DNA of 64,000 bases from Polystyrenella longa. Its GTDB lineage: Bacteria; Planctomycetota; Planctomycetia; Planctomycetales; Planctomycetaceae. Within the stretch, counting starts at the first letter, position 1, and each line of letters starts with the position of its first letter. The stretch is taken from positions 2,937,001-3,001,000 of the forward strand of contig NZ_CP036281.1 of NCBI RefSeq assembly GCF_007750395.1, given 5' to 3'. Position numbers and translations under genes: made by a program. The notes below the pieces were generated by a model that was given only the letters and a program-made list of their open reading frames with translations, made no database searches and was not told the origin of the DNA. This document shows positions 27,760 through 36,322 of this stretch, piece after piece.

Positions 27760-28908
27760 TTACTTCGTACCGGGATCCCAAATCGTCGCGTACACTTTTC
27801 GGTACGGGTCCTCTTTGGTGAAGAAGTAATATGTCGAGACAATCTTGCCGTCCGGACGTTGAACACTTCTCGGATAACCCATGTCGCGGCCTCCTCCATC
27901 GGCATGCAGGACAATCGGCTCCGACCAGGTTACACCATTGTCGCTACTCAGTTTAGCCTGCATCTCGAAAGGGGATTTTCGGTCACCATATATCAGGCAG
28001 AGGCGGCCATCCTGCAATTTGATTAGATCAGGAGGATTTCCTTCACCCACATCTTCGACAGGATCATTAACGAATTCCCAACTATTTCCATTGTCGGTTG
28101 ATCTCCAGGCATCGATCCAGCGATGTCGGTCTTCTCCCGAACCTTCCCGGCGACGGGTGGTTGTGTAGAGTTCATTCTCGGAGAGGCGAACTGAGGAGGG
28201 CATGATCGAAAACCCTTTGGGCTCAGGACCAACGTACGAGAGAAACTTCCAAGTCAATCCCCCATCCGTGGTGCGGACGCAGATAACGCGGCCTTCTTTT
28301 TCGTTCGATTTGGATGCTGTCAGCAGAAAGTGAGCGTCGTGCTTGCCATTGATGATCATGTCGGTGCGCGCCATGATTCCCGGTTGAGCAAACAGGGGAA
28401 GCTCAAATGGGCCAGACCACTTCTTTCCCCGATCGTAAGAGTAATACAAACGGGAGACTCCACCGTGAATGTCGTGGAATCGTAAGGTCATGCAAAAGTC
28501 GGGGTGGGAGAAATCGAGAGCTTCCGTGAGCGGCTTCAGGGCCGGCTCTTTCAGGTTGGGAGGCATAATGCCATGCCGTAGACCATCCAGAATGAGCATT
28601 CCTTTCTCCGCTGGATATTCCATCCTCCAGGTCTCGCCACCATCAAGGCTGCGAGCTAATACATGATTTTCCGGCTTCTCTCGGTCGATGTTGTGGTAGT
28701 AAGGTCCCAAATCTTTGTGAGTACCTGTACTCAGACCAACCAGAATCTCATTTCCCCAAATCCACATTCCATGATTAGCCGGCCAAGCGCCGAATTCGCC
28801 CTCTTTGCCAAAAACAACAACTTGTTTTTCGACCTTAGGAGCCTCTCCGCCTAGCAGGCAAGATGTTCCCAACATAAACAACAGTAGCGAAAAAACAGAG
28901 TGACGCAT
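27760..28908 (-). CDS. Secreted sialidase-like protein with Asp boxes
   Basis: About 382 residues from ATG 28908, beginning with a signal peptide (HSVFSLLLFMLGTSCLLGG). Five Asp-box motifs of type S-x-D-x-G-x-x-W are visible: SLDGGETW, SYDRGKKW, TTDGGLTW, STDNGNSW and SSDNGVTW, typical of a six-bladed BNR/sialidase propeller. RGMD-like YPRSVQRPDGKIVSTYYF near the C-terminus resembles planctomycete exo-alpha-sialidase-type proteins. The sialidase catalytic triad cannot be confirmed by eye, so hydrolysis of sialic acid is unproven. It lies 50 bp upstream of the CitG-like gene on the same strand. Confidence 0.85.
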   Translation of the reverse strand: MRHSVFSLLLFMLGTSCLLGGEAPKVEKQVVVFGKEGEFGAWPANHGMWIWGNEILVGLSTGTHKDLGPYYHNIDREKPENHVLARSLDGGETWRMEYPAEKGMLILDGLRHGIMPPNLKEPALKPLTEALDFSHPDFCMTLRFHDIHGGVSRLYYSYDRGKKWSGPFELPLFAQPGIMARTDMIINGKHDAHFLLTASKSNEKEGRVICVRTTDGGLTWKFLSYVGPEPKGFSIMPSSVRLSENELYTTTRRREGSGEDRHRWIDAWRSTDNGNSWEFVNDPVEDVGEGNPPDLIKLQDGRLCLIYGDRKSPFEMQAKLSSDNGVTWSEPIVLHADGGGRDMGYPRSVQRPDGKIVSTYYFFTKEDPYRKVYATIWDPGTK

Positions 28909-29175
28909 GATGTGGCCTCGAAGTGATATAGGGAAACTCAGGGCTGAAGTGAGTTGTGACAAATAAATTTCAGAATAACTGGAAATCTATTTTCATCATA
29001 AATCTGATGGCGCACCGAACACAACCCGCTTGCGGATTTAATGGGCAGGAGAGATGGCAATTACAGCCAGTTGAGAACAGCCAGTTGAGTTTGGACAGGA
29101 GCCGAACACGATCACCACATGACGTCCCGCAGAATGAGGATTTAGGCTAATCTTTGAAATGGGTGAAATGGGCAT
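28909..29175. other. Gap with a 14-bp tandem direct repeat
   Basis: ACAGCCAGTTGAG occurs twice in tandem at 29063-29089, separated by a single A. No gene was recognised here. Confidence 0.35.
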
Positions 29176-29219
29176 ACAAAAAAAGAACACACCTCCGGGC
29201 GAATGCCGAAAGTGTGTTC
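29176..29219 (-). terminator. Rho-independent terminator of the BON-like gene
   Basis: Arms GAACACAC (29185-29192) and GTGTGTTC (29212-29219), with a smaller CGGC/GCCG-type pairing inside. Read on the minus strand the hairpin is followed by seven T. It lies 55 bp past the stop of the gene at 29274-29507. Confidence 0.8.
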
Positions 29220-29273
29220 CCATGTTTCATTTAATCGTTTGAGCAAGGCTGGACTACAAGCACTATGCCGCGA

Positions 29274-29507
29274 TCAGATGACTTCAATCTTGTTGATGAG
29301 ACTCCTGTTGTCGATGACGTTCATCACGACGTGCGACGCAAGTTGCTTGTTGTAGTACGCGGTTGTATACCCGTATAACAAGACTTCCTGGTCATCCACT
29401 TCTACAAAGAGTTCCCGGATGGGGGCTCCTGTTCGGCTTTTGACAAGATGGTTGATTCGTTGAGCCAGAAGCTCATGTGAATCGACGGAAAGAGTTTGGA
29501 CAGTCAT
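29274..29507 (-). CDS. Small BON-like domain protein
   Basis: 77 residues from the ATG at 29507, supported by TGGAGG eight bases upstream on the minus strand. The sequence has alternating strands and helices as in a single BON unit: HELLAQRINHLVKSR, IRELFVEVDDQEVLLYGYT, YYNKQLASHVVMNV, SLINKIEV. No signal peptide is present, so it is probably cytosolic. BON domains usually bind phospholipid or sit in secretins; relatives of this short form are common in planctomycetes without known function. It has its own terminator and a long structured upstream region. Confidence 0.72.
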   Translation of the reverse strand: MTVQTLSVDSHELLAQRINHLVKSRTGAPIRELFVEVDDQEVLLYGYTTAYYNKQLASHVVMNVIDNRSLINKIEVI

Positions 29508-29635
29508 GAATATGCCTCCATGATAAGTGCACCAGATCCTCAATGGTGATGCGAGCTCTTTCAGCAACCACTGCCGAAACTCTCACAACACGTTCCAATA
29601 ATCTGGTTGTCCACGCTTGGCCAGCCTTTTCTAAT

Positions 29636-29719
29636 GTCTCGGTTCTATCCACTGCTCTCTTTCAAAAGCAGTGAGGGGATCCGAGACGCTGTCAAACGAG
29701 ACGATCAAAATCGCACAGC
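29636..29719. ncRNA. Candidate structured RNA: two adjacent stem-loops
   Basis: The first stem-loop has outer arms GTCTCGG (29636-29642) and CCGAGAC (29681-29687), an internal loop, then inner arms CACTGCT (29650-29656) and AGCAGTG (29667-29673), all perfect. A second follows at once: GCTGT (29688-29692) with ACAGC (29715-29719), enclosing CGAT/ATCG around a CAAA loop. The internal loop gains U-A, C-G and G-U pairs only on the plus strand. It lies 130 bp upstream of the BON-like gene, in a gene-free stretch. Confidence 0.4.
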
Positions 29720-29787
29720 ATGAACCGATCATCGATCAACTCCATTTATAAAGTTCGTTCAGGATGCCGGTTGAGTGCTCAAAGCGT

Positions 29788-29875
29788 ATTCTTGATCCGG
29801 TTTAGAATCTGGCGGGAGCGGGGCTTCTATCTCCCGTTTCATTCAGCCTTCAGATTTCAGACAAGAATCAAGAAT
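29788..29875. ncRNA. Candidate structured RNA: three nested stems
   Basis: Three nested perfect inverted repeats share one axis: ATTCTTGAT (29788-29796) with ATCAAGAAT (29867-29875), AATCTG (29806-29811) with CAGATT (29851-29856), and CGGGAG (29813-29818) with CTCCCG (29831-29836). The innermost hairpin is followed by TTTCATT, so it could also end a rightward transcript. The rest of the 29508-30238 gap, outside this and the previous element, shows nothing recognisable. Confidence 0.4.
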
Positions 29876-30238
29876 GATAAGTAAAAGTGTTTGAAACAGT
29901 TCATCCGGTCCGGTTCGATACTGTTGCGCAAATTCCATTGCAAACGACATGCCTTAAAAGCCCATGTCACAAAATCGGTGGCGAATATTAAGCGGATAAG
30001 AATAGAGATAATGAAATACAATCGCTCTTAATTCTGACTTTACCTGCCGGATATTATTTCAACAACCACGATCTGGACATAATTGTCATTTTTTCAATAA
30101 GTAGAATACCACTCCCCGAGGTTGAGAATGCTCCCGTGTGATTACTTAGATCGAGAACTGATCGGGCTGGATCGAAATGCCTGAATTCACTAGAGTCAAC
30201 ATTCTCTGACAGACCCCTTACAGAGCCTATATTACCGA

Positions 30239-31309
30239 ATGGAAATGATGATGGATCAGACTTCACGACAGTTTTTAAAAGACCTCATTCTCGCCCCCAG
30301 CCCTTCCGGGTATGAAGAACCTGTTCAGAAAGTAGTCCGAGAGTTCGCTGGTTCCTTCACCGATTCTATTTCCACCAGTTTGCACGGCAACGTCATCGCT
30401 TCCGTAAACGCCGATTCTCAGCCATCCATCTTGCTTGCCGGCCACTGTGACCAGATCGGTCTGCAGGTCAAGCACATCGACTCCGATGGTTACCTGATGG
30501 TGAACACCATCGGAGGTTGGGACATGCAAATGTTGATCGGCCAACGACTTCAAGTTTGGACAAGTAATGGTCCTGTACTGGGGGTTCTGGCCCGAAAAGC
30601 GATTCACCTGCTGACACCGGACGAACGAACCAAGGTCGCAGAACTCAAAGATATGTGGATCGATATCGGTGCCAAAGATGAAAAAGCGGCCCGTAAATTA
30701 GTCCAGATCGGTGATCCTGTGACGTTACAGTTAGTCTTCCACGAACTCCAGGACGACCTGATTACTGCCCCGGGCATTGATGACAAGACGGGTCTCTGGA
30801 TTGTCATGGAAGCCCTCCGACGCGTAGCCGCCGGAAAATCAACTGTGGGTGTTCACGCAGCCTCCACGGTCCAGGAAGAAATTGGTCTCCGAGGAGTCAG
30901 GACTGCTGCCTATTCGGTCAACCCGACCCTTGGGCTTGCAGTCGATGTCACTCACGCGACTGACTGTCCGACCGTCGATCCGAAAGAACATGGCGATGTG
31001 AAAATCGGCAAAGGCCCCGTACTATTCCGTGGTCCGAATATTAATCCAGTCGTCTTTTCCCGGCTCAAGCAGATCGCGGAAGACAACAAAATACCAGTGC
31101 AGATCGTCGCTATTGGGAGACCTGCCGGTAACGACGGAAACGCCATGCAGTTGAATAAAGCAGGCTGTGCTGTGGGCATTATCGGTGTCCCCAATCGCTA
31201 CATGCACAGCCCCGTCGAAATCGCCTCCTGGGGCGATTTGGATCATTCGGCCGAATTGATCTCCCTGTTCTGTCAAGAAGTGAAAGCAGACGACGATTTT
31301 ACTCCTTAA
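30239..31309 (+). CDS. M42 family metallopeptidase (glutamyl aminopeptidase/endoglucanase type)
   Basis: 356 residues, normal for the family. Dinuclear metal ligands are visible in order: LLAGHCDQIGLQ (His and Asp), APGIDDKTGLW (bridging Asp), STVQEEIGLRGVRTA (Glu pair), LAVDVTHATD (Asp) and NRYMHSPVE (His). The EEIGLRG block contains the general base glutamate. M42 enzymes are large cytosolic tetrahedral aminopeptidases that trim peptides. The N-terminus MEMMMDQTSRQFLKDLI could start at any of four methionines. A strong terminator follows at 31392. Confidence 0.95.
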   Translation: MEMMMDQTSRQFLKDLILAPSPSGYEEPVQKVVREFAGSFTDSISTSLHGNVIASVNADSQPSILLAGHCDQIGLQVKHIDSDGYLMVNTIGGWDMQMLIGQRLQVWTSNGPVLGVLARKAIHLLTPDERTKVAELKDMWIDIGAKDEKAARKLVQIGDPVTLQLVFHELQDDLITAPGIDDKTGLWIVMEALRRVAAGKSTVGVHAASTVQEEIGLRGVRTAAYSVNPTLGLAVDVTHATDCPTVDPKEHGDVKIGKGPVLFRGPNINPVVFSRLKQIAEDNKIPVQIVAIGRPAGNDGNAMQLNKAGCAVGIIGVPNRYMHSPVEIASWGDLDHSAELISLFCQEVKADDDFTP

Positions 31310-31391
31310 GACTCAGGTTCTATTGGATTTCTCAGAATTTCCTGATCTAAACTATTCTCCGGCAGTATTCAGAAAATGACTGCCCGAGCCC

Positions 31392-31425
31392 AAAAAAGCC
31401 TGCCGCATTTTGCGGTGGGCTTTTT
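31392..31425 (+). terminator. Rho-independent terminator after the M42 peptidase
   Basis: AAAAAGCC pairs with GGCTTTTT and inside it CCGC pairs with GCGG around ATTTT, leaving a 2x2 internal TG/TG mismatch. The T-run completes the 3' arm. It lies 83 bp after the stop and would also work leftward. Confidence 0.85.
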
Positions 31426-31477
31426 GCTTGCGTATATGCGTCCGCGATTTCACACATCCAGACCGTACTGGCGATCT

Positions 31478-31569
31478 CAATCTTTTTTACAGATTATTAT
31501 GTCAAAAAGATTGTGGCCTTCTTAGAAAATCGTTAAAACAAGCACACCGAAGTGAGACTGAGTCTCAGT
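31478..31569. promoter_or_regulatory. Inverted repeats upstream of the TPR gene
   Basis: CAATCTTTTT (31478-31487) and AAAAAGATTG (31504-31513) are perfect 10-bp arms with a 16-base loop. Further right, GAGACTGAGTCTC (31554-31566) and the overlapping ACTGAGTCTCAGT (31557-31569) are two interlocked palindromes about 75 bp before the start at 31641. The first could be an extra terminator, the second an operator. The rest of the 31310-31640 gap is otherwise empty. Confidence 0.3.
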
Positions 31570-31640
31570 ATCTAATCTAGTCCAGCAAAGAGACCATTAT
31601 AGACTCCGATTTGCCCTTCTGCTGCGAAAGAAATTAGCCC

Positions 31641-32399
31641 ATGACGGATCTCTCAGAGACCCTTGTTGATGCACGACAGTTGCTGAATCAAAAGTTTTAT
31701 TACCAGTCCCTCAGGAAAGTGGATAACGCTTTAAACGATGACCCCGATGCGGCTCCTTTGTGGGAGCTACGCGGGTTGATTCATCGCGGTCTGACGAATT
31801 TAAGTGGTGCCCTCTCTTCAATAGAGACGGCAATGACGCTTGCTCCGCTCTCCTCGGAAGGGTCCTGTCTGCTGGCTGAGTGCTACGTCGCTCTTGATAA
31901 GCCAGATCTTGCCTATCAGGTCGCGGACAACTTATGGAAGAAGAAGGGGCTTGATAACTCATCACGTCTCTCTCTCGCCGCGATCTTTAACCAACTGGGC
32001 TTCGTTAACCGCGCGGTTCTTCTTTGCCGAAAAGCGATTTGCCACGATCCGGCAGAATCTCAGGCGTATTATGATCTCAGCGTCTTTCTGGGACGCGGAG
32101 GCCACCCGCTGCATATCGTCGAATCTGTTGCTCGCCGCGCGATCGATCTTGATCCGGAAAATGTGTATTTCCGTGTAGGATTAGCGGCCACACTCCATCG
32201 GGCTCATCGAAGTCGACGCGCTTATGAGTTGATTCAGTCCTTTGGACAATCTGAAATCCGACAAATCCGATGCGGTTGTTGTTTGAAACAGATTATTGAA
32301 ATCTTCGAACAGACGGGCGACTTTGAGAATGTCCAAACCTGCGAAGAGCAACTTAATCATCTGAATGGAATCGATCACAACCGAAAAGAGAATGATTGA
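31641..32399 (+). CDS. TPR repeat protein
   Basis: 252 residues, cytosolic and nearly all helical, with about five TPR-like units from residue 5 to 200: ARQLLNQKFYYQSLRKVDNAL, APLWELRGLIHRGL, GSCLLAECYVALDKPDLAYQ, LAAIFNQLGFVNRAVLLCRKAI and QAYYDLSVFLGRGGHPLHIVE. The C-terminus has RCGCCLKQIIEIFEQTG, a short Cys triplet of unclear meaning. TPR arrays mediate protein binding, and no partner can be named. It stands before the small membrane protein at 32500, 100 bp apart. Confidence 0.75.
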   Translation: MTDLSETLVDARQLLNQKFYYQSLRKVDNALNDDPDAAPLWELRGLIHRGLTNLSGALSSIETAMTLAPLSSEGSCLLAECYVALDKPDLAYQVADNLWKKKGLDNSSRLSLAAIFNQLGFVNRAVLLCRKAICHDPAESQAYYDLSVFLGRGGHPLHIVESVARRAIDLDPENVYFRVGLAATLHRAHRSRRAYELIQSFGQSEIRQIRCGCCLKQIIEIFEQTGDFENVQTCEEQLNHLNGIDHNRKEND

Positions 32400-32499
32400 A
32401 TCACTTCATTTAGGAACGAACTGTGTATCTAAGAACTGATTCACTAATCCTATTTCCGTCGATGTGCTCACCTCTTTAATTTACTACCGAAGGATTATC

Positions 32500-32685
32500 A
32501 TGCTCTGGCTCAACTTAATATTGACCTGTCTTCTGTTCAGCACCATGCTGGTCCTGTCGATGTTGATCGTTGAATTCATTGGCTATCTGGCACTTCATCA
32601 ACGGGCGGACGACTCCTTGAAGGGCACTCGGCCTCGGCTGGATTGGTTCTTCGACGACATGCGGGAGATGTTCTGGCGAAAATAG
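32500..32685 (+). CDS. Small single-span membrane protein
   Basis: 61 residues from ATG 32500, with AAGGA seven bases upstream. One strong hydrophobic helix (residues 2-28, LNLILTCLLFSTMLVLSML) is followed by a charged cytoplasmic tail (LKGTRPRLDWFFDDMREMFWRK). I do not recognise the family. It ends 16 bp before the end of the convergent acpS gene. Confidence 0.55.
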   Translation: MLWLNLILTCLLFSTMLVLSMLIVEFIGYLALHQRADDSLKGTRPRLDWFFDDMREMFWRK

Positions 32686-32701
32686 CCGCAACGGTTCCAG
32701 C

Positions 32702-33085
32702 TTAAATTGCTTTTAGGGCAATAGCGGTAGCGGTGGCATATTCTTTTGAGTGCGAGATCGTAATCAGGATGGTGCTGATCTCCATTTTCTCGGCAAGGTC
32801 GGCCGTGCTTCCCAGTAACCGGACGATCGGTTGGCCGCTGTTCAGGTTTTCGATTTCAATTTCAGTGAAATGAACCCCCTTGATAAACCCCGTACCCAGG
32901 GTTTTCATTACCGCTTCTTTAGCTGCCCAACGACCGGCATAGCTTTCCACGGCCATCTTCTTTTGCTTGCAATAGGACTGTTCGCCGGAAGTAAAAACGC
33001 GTTCGAGAAAATGATCGCCATGCCGCGTGATCATCTTTTCGATGCGGTTGATTTCAACGATATCTGTTCCCAGTCCGACAATCAT
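32702..33085 (-). CDS. acpS: Holo-[acyl-carrier-protein] synthase
   Basis: 127 residues, the family length. The start MIVGLGTDIVEINRIE has the magnesium-binding Asp8, and GRWAAKEAVMKTLGTG carries Glu57 and Lys. It transfers 4'-phosphopantetheine from CoA to the serine of acyl-carrier protein. It follows trpS by 42 bp on the minus strand and closes a pyrD-trpS-acpS run. Confidence 0.95.
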   Translation of the reverse strand: MIVGLGTDIVEINRIEKMITRHGDHFLERVFTSGEQSYCKQKKMAVESYAGRWAAKEAVMKTLGTGFIKGVHFTEIEIENLNSGQPIVRLLGSTADLAEKMEISTILITISHSKEYATATAIALKAI

Positions 33086-33127
33086 CGATCTTTACTTCTT
33101 CTCTGTTTGCGGTTCGGGCTACCGAAC

Positions 33128-34111
33128 TTAAGAGGGTTTATGAATAGCCAGTCCACAGGCATCCCGGGCACGGGAAAGGACTTCCTGCGCTTTCACACGA
33201 GCTTTAGCCGCTCCTGCTTGCAGGATATCTTCCACTTCGCCCGGCTTCTGTTCGAGTTCAGCTCGTTTTTCGAACGCAGGTCCGAAATAATCCATCGCTC
33301 GGTCGTACAGATACTGTTTGGCATCTCCATAACCCATTCCACCGGCACGATAGCGTGCGGCAAGTTCTTCCAGTTGCTCGGAAGTGGAAAACAGCTTGGC
33401 GAGTGTGTAGACGGCGCAGGATTCGGGGTCTTTTGGTTCTTCAACCGTTTTGGAGTCCGTTTTAATGGACATGATTTTCTTGCGGAACTTTTTTGGAGTC
33501 GGATGGAAGACTTCGATGATGTTGCCGTAACTTTTCGACATCTTGTCCCCATCGGTACCGGGAACCTTGGCCGTTGTTTCCAGTACGCGTGCTTCCGGCA
33601 GGACAAAGACCTCACGGCCATAGATCGTGTTGAATCGTTGCGCCAGATCGCGCGTGACTTCAATGTGCTGAACCTGATCGAGTCCGACGGGAACGACTTC
33701 CGAATCGTAGATCAGAATGTCGGCAGCCATCAGAACGGGATAGGTGAACAGTCCTGCGTCAGCAGCGAGGCCTTTCGCCTTCTTGTCTTTGTAGGCGTGG
33801 CATTTTTCCAGAAGGTGCATCTGAGTTAATGTCATTAACAACCAGGTTAACTCAGTCACTTCAGGAATATCGGATTGCCGAAACAGCGTTGCCTGTTCTG
33901 GGTTCAAGCCAAGCGAGAGCAAATCGATCGCAGCATCCTGCGTGAAACCTTTAAGCAGGTCACGGTCGCGGACAGTAGTCAGGGCGTGAAAATCGGCGAT
34001 GAAATAAAACGCCTGCTCGTTGTCCTGCAAGGCAATGTATTGCTGAATAGCGCCGAAATAATTTCCCCAGTGAAAACGGCCCGTGGGTTGGATGCCGGAC
34101 AAAACTTTCAT
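33128..34111 (-). CDS. trpS: Tryptophan-tRNA ligase
   Basis: 327 residues, typical of bacterial TrpRS. The HIGH-equivalent lies in [17 protein letters not shown] (residues 5-21) and the KMSKS loop in [30 protein letters not shown] holds the tryptophan- and Q-loop residues. The C-terminus has [20 protein letters not shown], the conserved anticodon-binding end. It charges tRNA-Trp. It sits 52 bp after pyrD. Confidence 0.97.
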   Translation of the reverse strand: MKVLSGIQPTGRFHWGNYFGAIQQYIALQDNEQAFYFIADFHALTTVRDRDLLKGFTQDAAIDLLSLGLNPEQATLFRQSDIPEVTELTWLLMTLTQMHLLEKCHAYKDKKAKGLAADAGLFTYPVLMAADILIYDSEVVPVGLDQVQHIEVTRDLAQRFNTIYGREVFVLPEARVLETTAKVPGTDGDKMSKSYGNIIEVFHPTPKKFRKKIMSIKTDSKTVEEPKDPESCAVYTLAKLFSTSEQLEELAARYRAGGMGYGDAKQYLYDRAMDYFGPAFEKRAELEQKPGEVEDILQAGAAKARVKAQEVLSRARDACGLAIHKPS

Positions 34112-34163
34112 GACTGCTGGCTTTGCGTTTTATGATTTCAATAGGAATGGAGCGAAGTCGAAT

Positions 34164-35096
34164 TCATCGACCTTCGGGATATTGCAGGCTACCGATAATC
34201 TCTTTGACGGACGAACAGTTTTCGCTGGCGAGTGTCTCTTCCAGCTGCTCGACCAATGCGGCCGAAAGCCCAGGATTGTAGAAACTGGCAGTACCAATTT
34301 GCACTGCACTCGCACCGGCGACCAGAAATTCCATCACGTCATCGATATTACTGATGCCCCCAATTCCGATAATGGGTACATCCACTGCTCGCGCGACCTG
34401 ACAGACCGCTCGCAATGCTAACGGCTTAATCGCAGGTCCACTCAGGCCACCGAATACCGCTCCTAAAATTGGTTTTCGACTACGCCAGTTAATGGCTGTG
34501 CCCTGAAAGGTATTTACGAGAGAGACTGCGTCCGTCCCTGCCTCCGCAACCGCTTGTGCGATCGACGCGATGCTGGTGACGTTGGGAGTCAGTTTGGCGA
34601 TGATGGGAAGGTCGCAGGCATTCCGCACCTTCTTTACGACATCGTGAGCCATTTCCGGGTTCGTGCCAAAATCGACACCACCGCTAACATTGGGACAAGA
34701 TATGTTCAGCTCGACTCCGGCTAACTGGGGGTAGGCATTCAATCGCTCTGCCATTTGTGCCAGCTCATCCATATTGCGAGCGGCGATGTTAGCGATGATG
34801 GCCGTGTCTAATCCGCACAGGTAGTCGAGATGCTTATCGATGAACGTTTCGAGGCCATCGTTATCGAGACCAATCGAGTTCAAAAGGCCTGCGGTTGTTT
34901 CAACCGTTCGTGGCGGTGGATTGCCGGCACGGGGCTGCATGGTGACAGTCTTGGGAATAATTCCACCCAGCCGGGAGAAATCGATAAATGAGGTCATCTC
35001 GCGAGCGTATCCAAAGGTGCCAGAGGCGACCAGAATGGGGTTCTTAAGCGAGAGGCGATTGAGTTGAACGCCCAGATCAATGGAGGTTTGAGTCAT
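34164..35096 (-). CDS. pyrD: Dihydroorotate dehydrogenase, class 1B catalytic subunit type
   Basis: 310 residues from ATG 35096. [18 protein letters not shown] at the N-terminus, [14 protein letters not shown] with the catalytic cysteine of class 1 enzymes, [23 protein letters not shown] and [20 protein letters not shown] (FMN phosphate site) identify it. It oxidises dihydroorotate to orotate in pyrimidine synthesis. Class 1B normally pairs with the 2Fe-2S/FAD subunit PyrK, which is not in this window. The leader upstream has several hairpins described separately. Confidence 0.95.
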   Translation of the reverse strand: MTQTSIDLGVQLNRLSLKNPILVASGTFGYAREMTSFIDFSRLGGIIPKTVTMQPRAGNPPPRTVETTAGLLNSIGLDNDGLETFIDKHLDYLCGLDTAIIANIAARNMDELAQMAERLNAYPQLAGVELNISCPNVSGGVDFGTNPEMAHDVVKKVRNACDLPIIAKLTPNVTSIASIAQAVAEAGTDAVSLVNTFQGTAINWRSRKPILGAVFGGLSGPAIKPLALRAVCQVARAVDVPIIGIGGISNIDDVMEFLVAGASAVQIGTASFYNPGLSAALVEQLEETLASENCSSVKEIIGSLQYPEGR

Positions 35097-35122
35097 CGGC
35101 TTAAATGGGTACCGCAGCAACT

Positions 35123-35214
35123 GGAGGGTCGAAAGAAAAGCACCCTCATTGGGCGAGGGATTTCTGAGCGTATCCTAACCCGCGAATCTTCCGGACGCAA
35201 TGAGGGGCGTCCGG
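35123..35214 (-). promoter_or_regulatory. Hairpin-rich leader of pyrD, possible attenuator
   Basis: Read on the minus strand, CCGGACGC/GCGTCCGG (35191-35214) comes first as a perfect 8-bp stem. Then CCCTC/GAGGG (35143-35159) is followed by GCTTTTCTTTC, like a weak terminator. Its GAGGG arm could instead pair with CCCTCC at 35123-35128, so two mutually exclusive hairpins are possible before the pyrD start at 35096. Confidence 0.25.
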
Positions 35215-35250
35215 CCGGGATGGATGGAAAGACGCCTTTTCTGGTGTATA

Positions 35251-35309
35251 AAAAAGCCGAAGCTGATCAGCTTGGCCCTGATTATTCAGAGGCGAGCTGA
35301 TCAGCTTCG
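35251..35309 (-). terminator. Terminator with palindromic arms, minus strand
   Basis: CGAAGCTGATCAGCT (35258-35272) and AGCTGATCAGCTTCG (35295-35309) are perfect 15-bp arms with a 22-base loop. Each arm itself contains the palindrome AGCTGATCAGCT. On the minus strand the stem is followed by GGCTTTTTTATA, so it would end transcripts from the small lipoprotein gene about 145 bp upstream. The rest of 35310-35452 shows nothing. Confidence 0.75.
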
Positions 35310-35452
35310 ACTAGAGGAAAAAATGCTTTGTAACACTCGGGCTGGTTAGCCTTCCGGAATCGACCACTAACGAGACGATTGACCTGGGTGATTCACAGTT
35401 TCCTCCTCCTGTGAGTTACCCGAAAAGGTATGCCGAGTAAGTTGTATTAGAT

Positions 35453-35671
35453 TTAGATGACACCACCGTGAGTACGGTAAGGGGTGGCAGTGTCAGGGAA
35501 TTCAAGGAACCAGATACGTTCCCAGATTCCGTGTATGTGTCGCAGGTTTTCCGACACAAAGATTAACTGACGGGCTCGCTCATCACGTTGAGCAGAATAC
35601 AGCGGCACGAAGCAGCCAATTTGTAACCCGAGTGCAGACAATAACAGCATTCCAAGAATAAACTTCCGCAT
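35453..35671 (-). CDS. Small putative lipoprotein
   Basis: 72 residues from the ATG at 35671, with GAGGA at the right distance; an in-frame ATG four codons upstream lies before this site. The signal (KFILGMLLLSALG) ends in a lipobox-like LQIGC (Cys20), then a short mature part with SAQRDERARQLIFVSENLRH and a W-rich end. The size and LQIGC pattern recall the short outer-membrane lipoproteins of planctomycetes. Function is not known. A small dyad, GAGTTAC/GTAACTC (35748-35766), lies 77 bp upstream. Confidence 0.6.
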   Translation of the reverse strand: MRKFILGMLLLSALGLQIGCFVPLYSAQRDERARQLIFVSENLRHIHGIWERIWFLEFPDTATPYRTHGGVI

Positions 35672-35872
35672 TTTTTCCTCCATGAAAGTTCACAACTACG
35701 ATTTGCCATCGTGGCTTTAGAAGTTGAGCAAAATGGTTTGTCATGGTGAGTTACGTTAAGTAACTCGCTCGAACTGGAAGTGATCAAAAACAGTCGAGAT
35801 TGTCAAATGCGGGTCCGAGGGGGAAACGTCGCTTGCTAAACTTTTCAGCATCGTCGTTTATCGGAACAGGAA

Positions 35873-36322
35873 CTAGCCCATGTCGGGAGAACCGGAAGGA
35901 TACTGGGAACCTCCAGAAGCGAAGCCATTTCCGAAGTTGCCAGGGTTATTGGCAGGTGGTTGTGGCGAAGTGCTTTCAGGAGCAGTAGTTGAGTCCTGCT
36001 GTGGCTGTTGAGCCTGAGCCGCCTTTTCGCGGGCCAGTTCCTCATCCAACTGCCGGACTCGTTCTTCCATTTCCTTACCCGGTTTAAAAGTCACCACATA
36101 TTTTTCGGGGACTTCCACCGAGGCATTCGTTCTTGGGTTTCTAGCACGTCGGGCGGCACGTTTTTTGACCTCGAAAACGCCGAAGTTCCGTAGCTCAATG
36201 CGTTTGTCTGAAACCAGTGTTTCCACAATCGCATCGAACGTCTTCTGGACAATTTCCTTGGTCTTCAATTGTGTCAGACCGAGTTCTTCCGAGATGGATT
36301 TTACTATTTCTTTTTTGGTCAC
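35873..36322 (-). CDS. HU-family DNA-binding protein with long disordered tail
   Basis: 149 residues. A GTG start at 36322 has GGAG upstream. Residues 1-92 form a normal HU/IHF domain: [39 protein letters not shown] and [14 protein letters not shown]. The tail from about residue 93 is low-complexity: rich in A, Q and E, then S, P, N and G, and ending with GG-type repeats, unlike the basic tails of many nucleoid proteins. HU bends DNA and packs the nucleoid, and planctomycete nucleoids are unusually condensed. It is a single-gene unit. Confidence 0.93.
   Translation of the reverse strand: MTKKEIVKSISEELGLTQLKTKEIVQKTFDAIVETLVSDKRIELRNFGVFEVKKRAARRARNPRTNASVEVPEKYVVTFKPGKEMEERVRQLDEELAREKAAQAQQPQQDSTTAPESTSPQPPANNPGNFGNGFASGGSQYPSGSPDMG

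Noticed and set aside
29607-29642. Promoter-like TTGTCC and TCTAAT directly before the 29636 stem-loop
   Set aside because: The expected transcription start would lie after the first arm, so it cannot drive the complete structure. Kept only as a note.
32831-33829. Long rightward frame of 332 codons opposite acpS and trpS
   Set aside because: It spans two antisense conserved genes and the gap between them, with odd F/H-rich composition. Chance frame opposite trpS.
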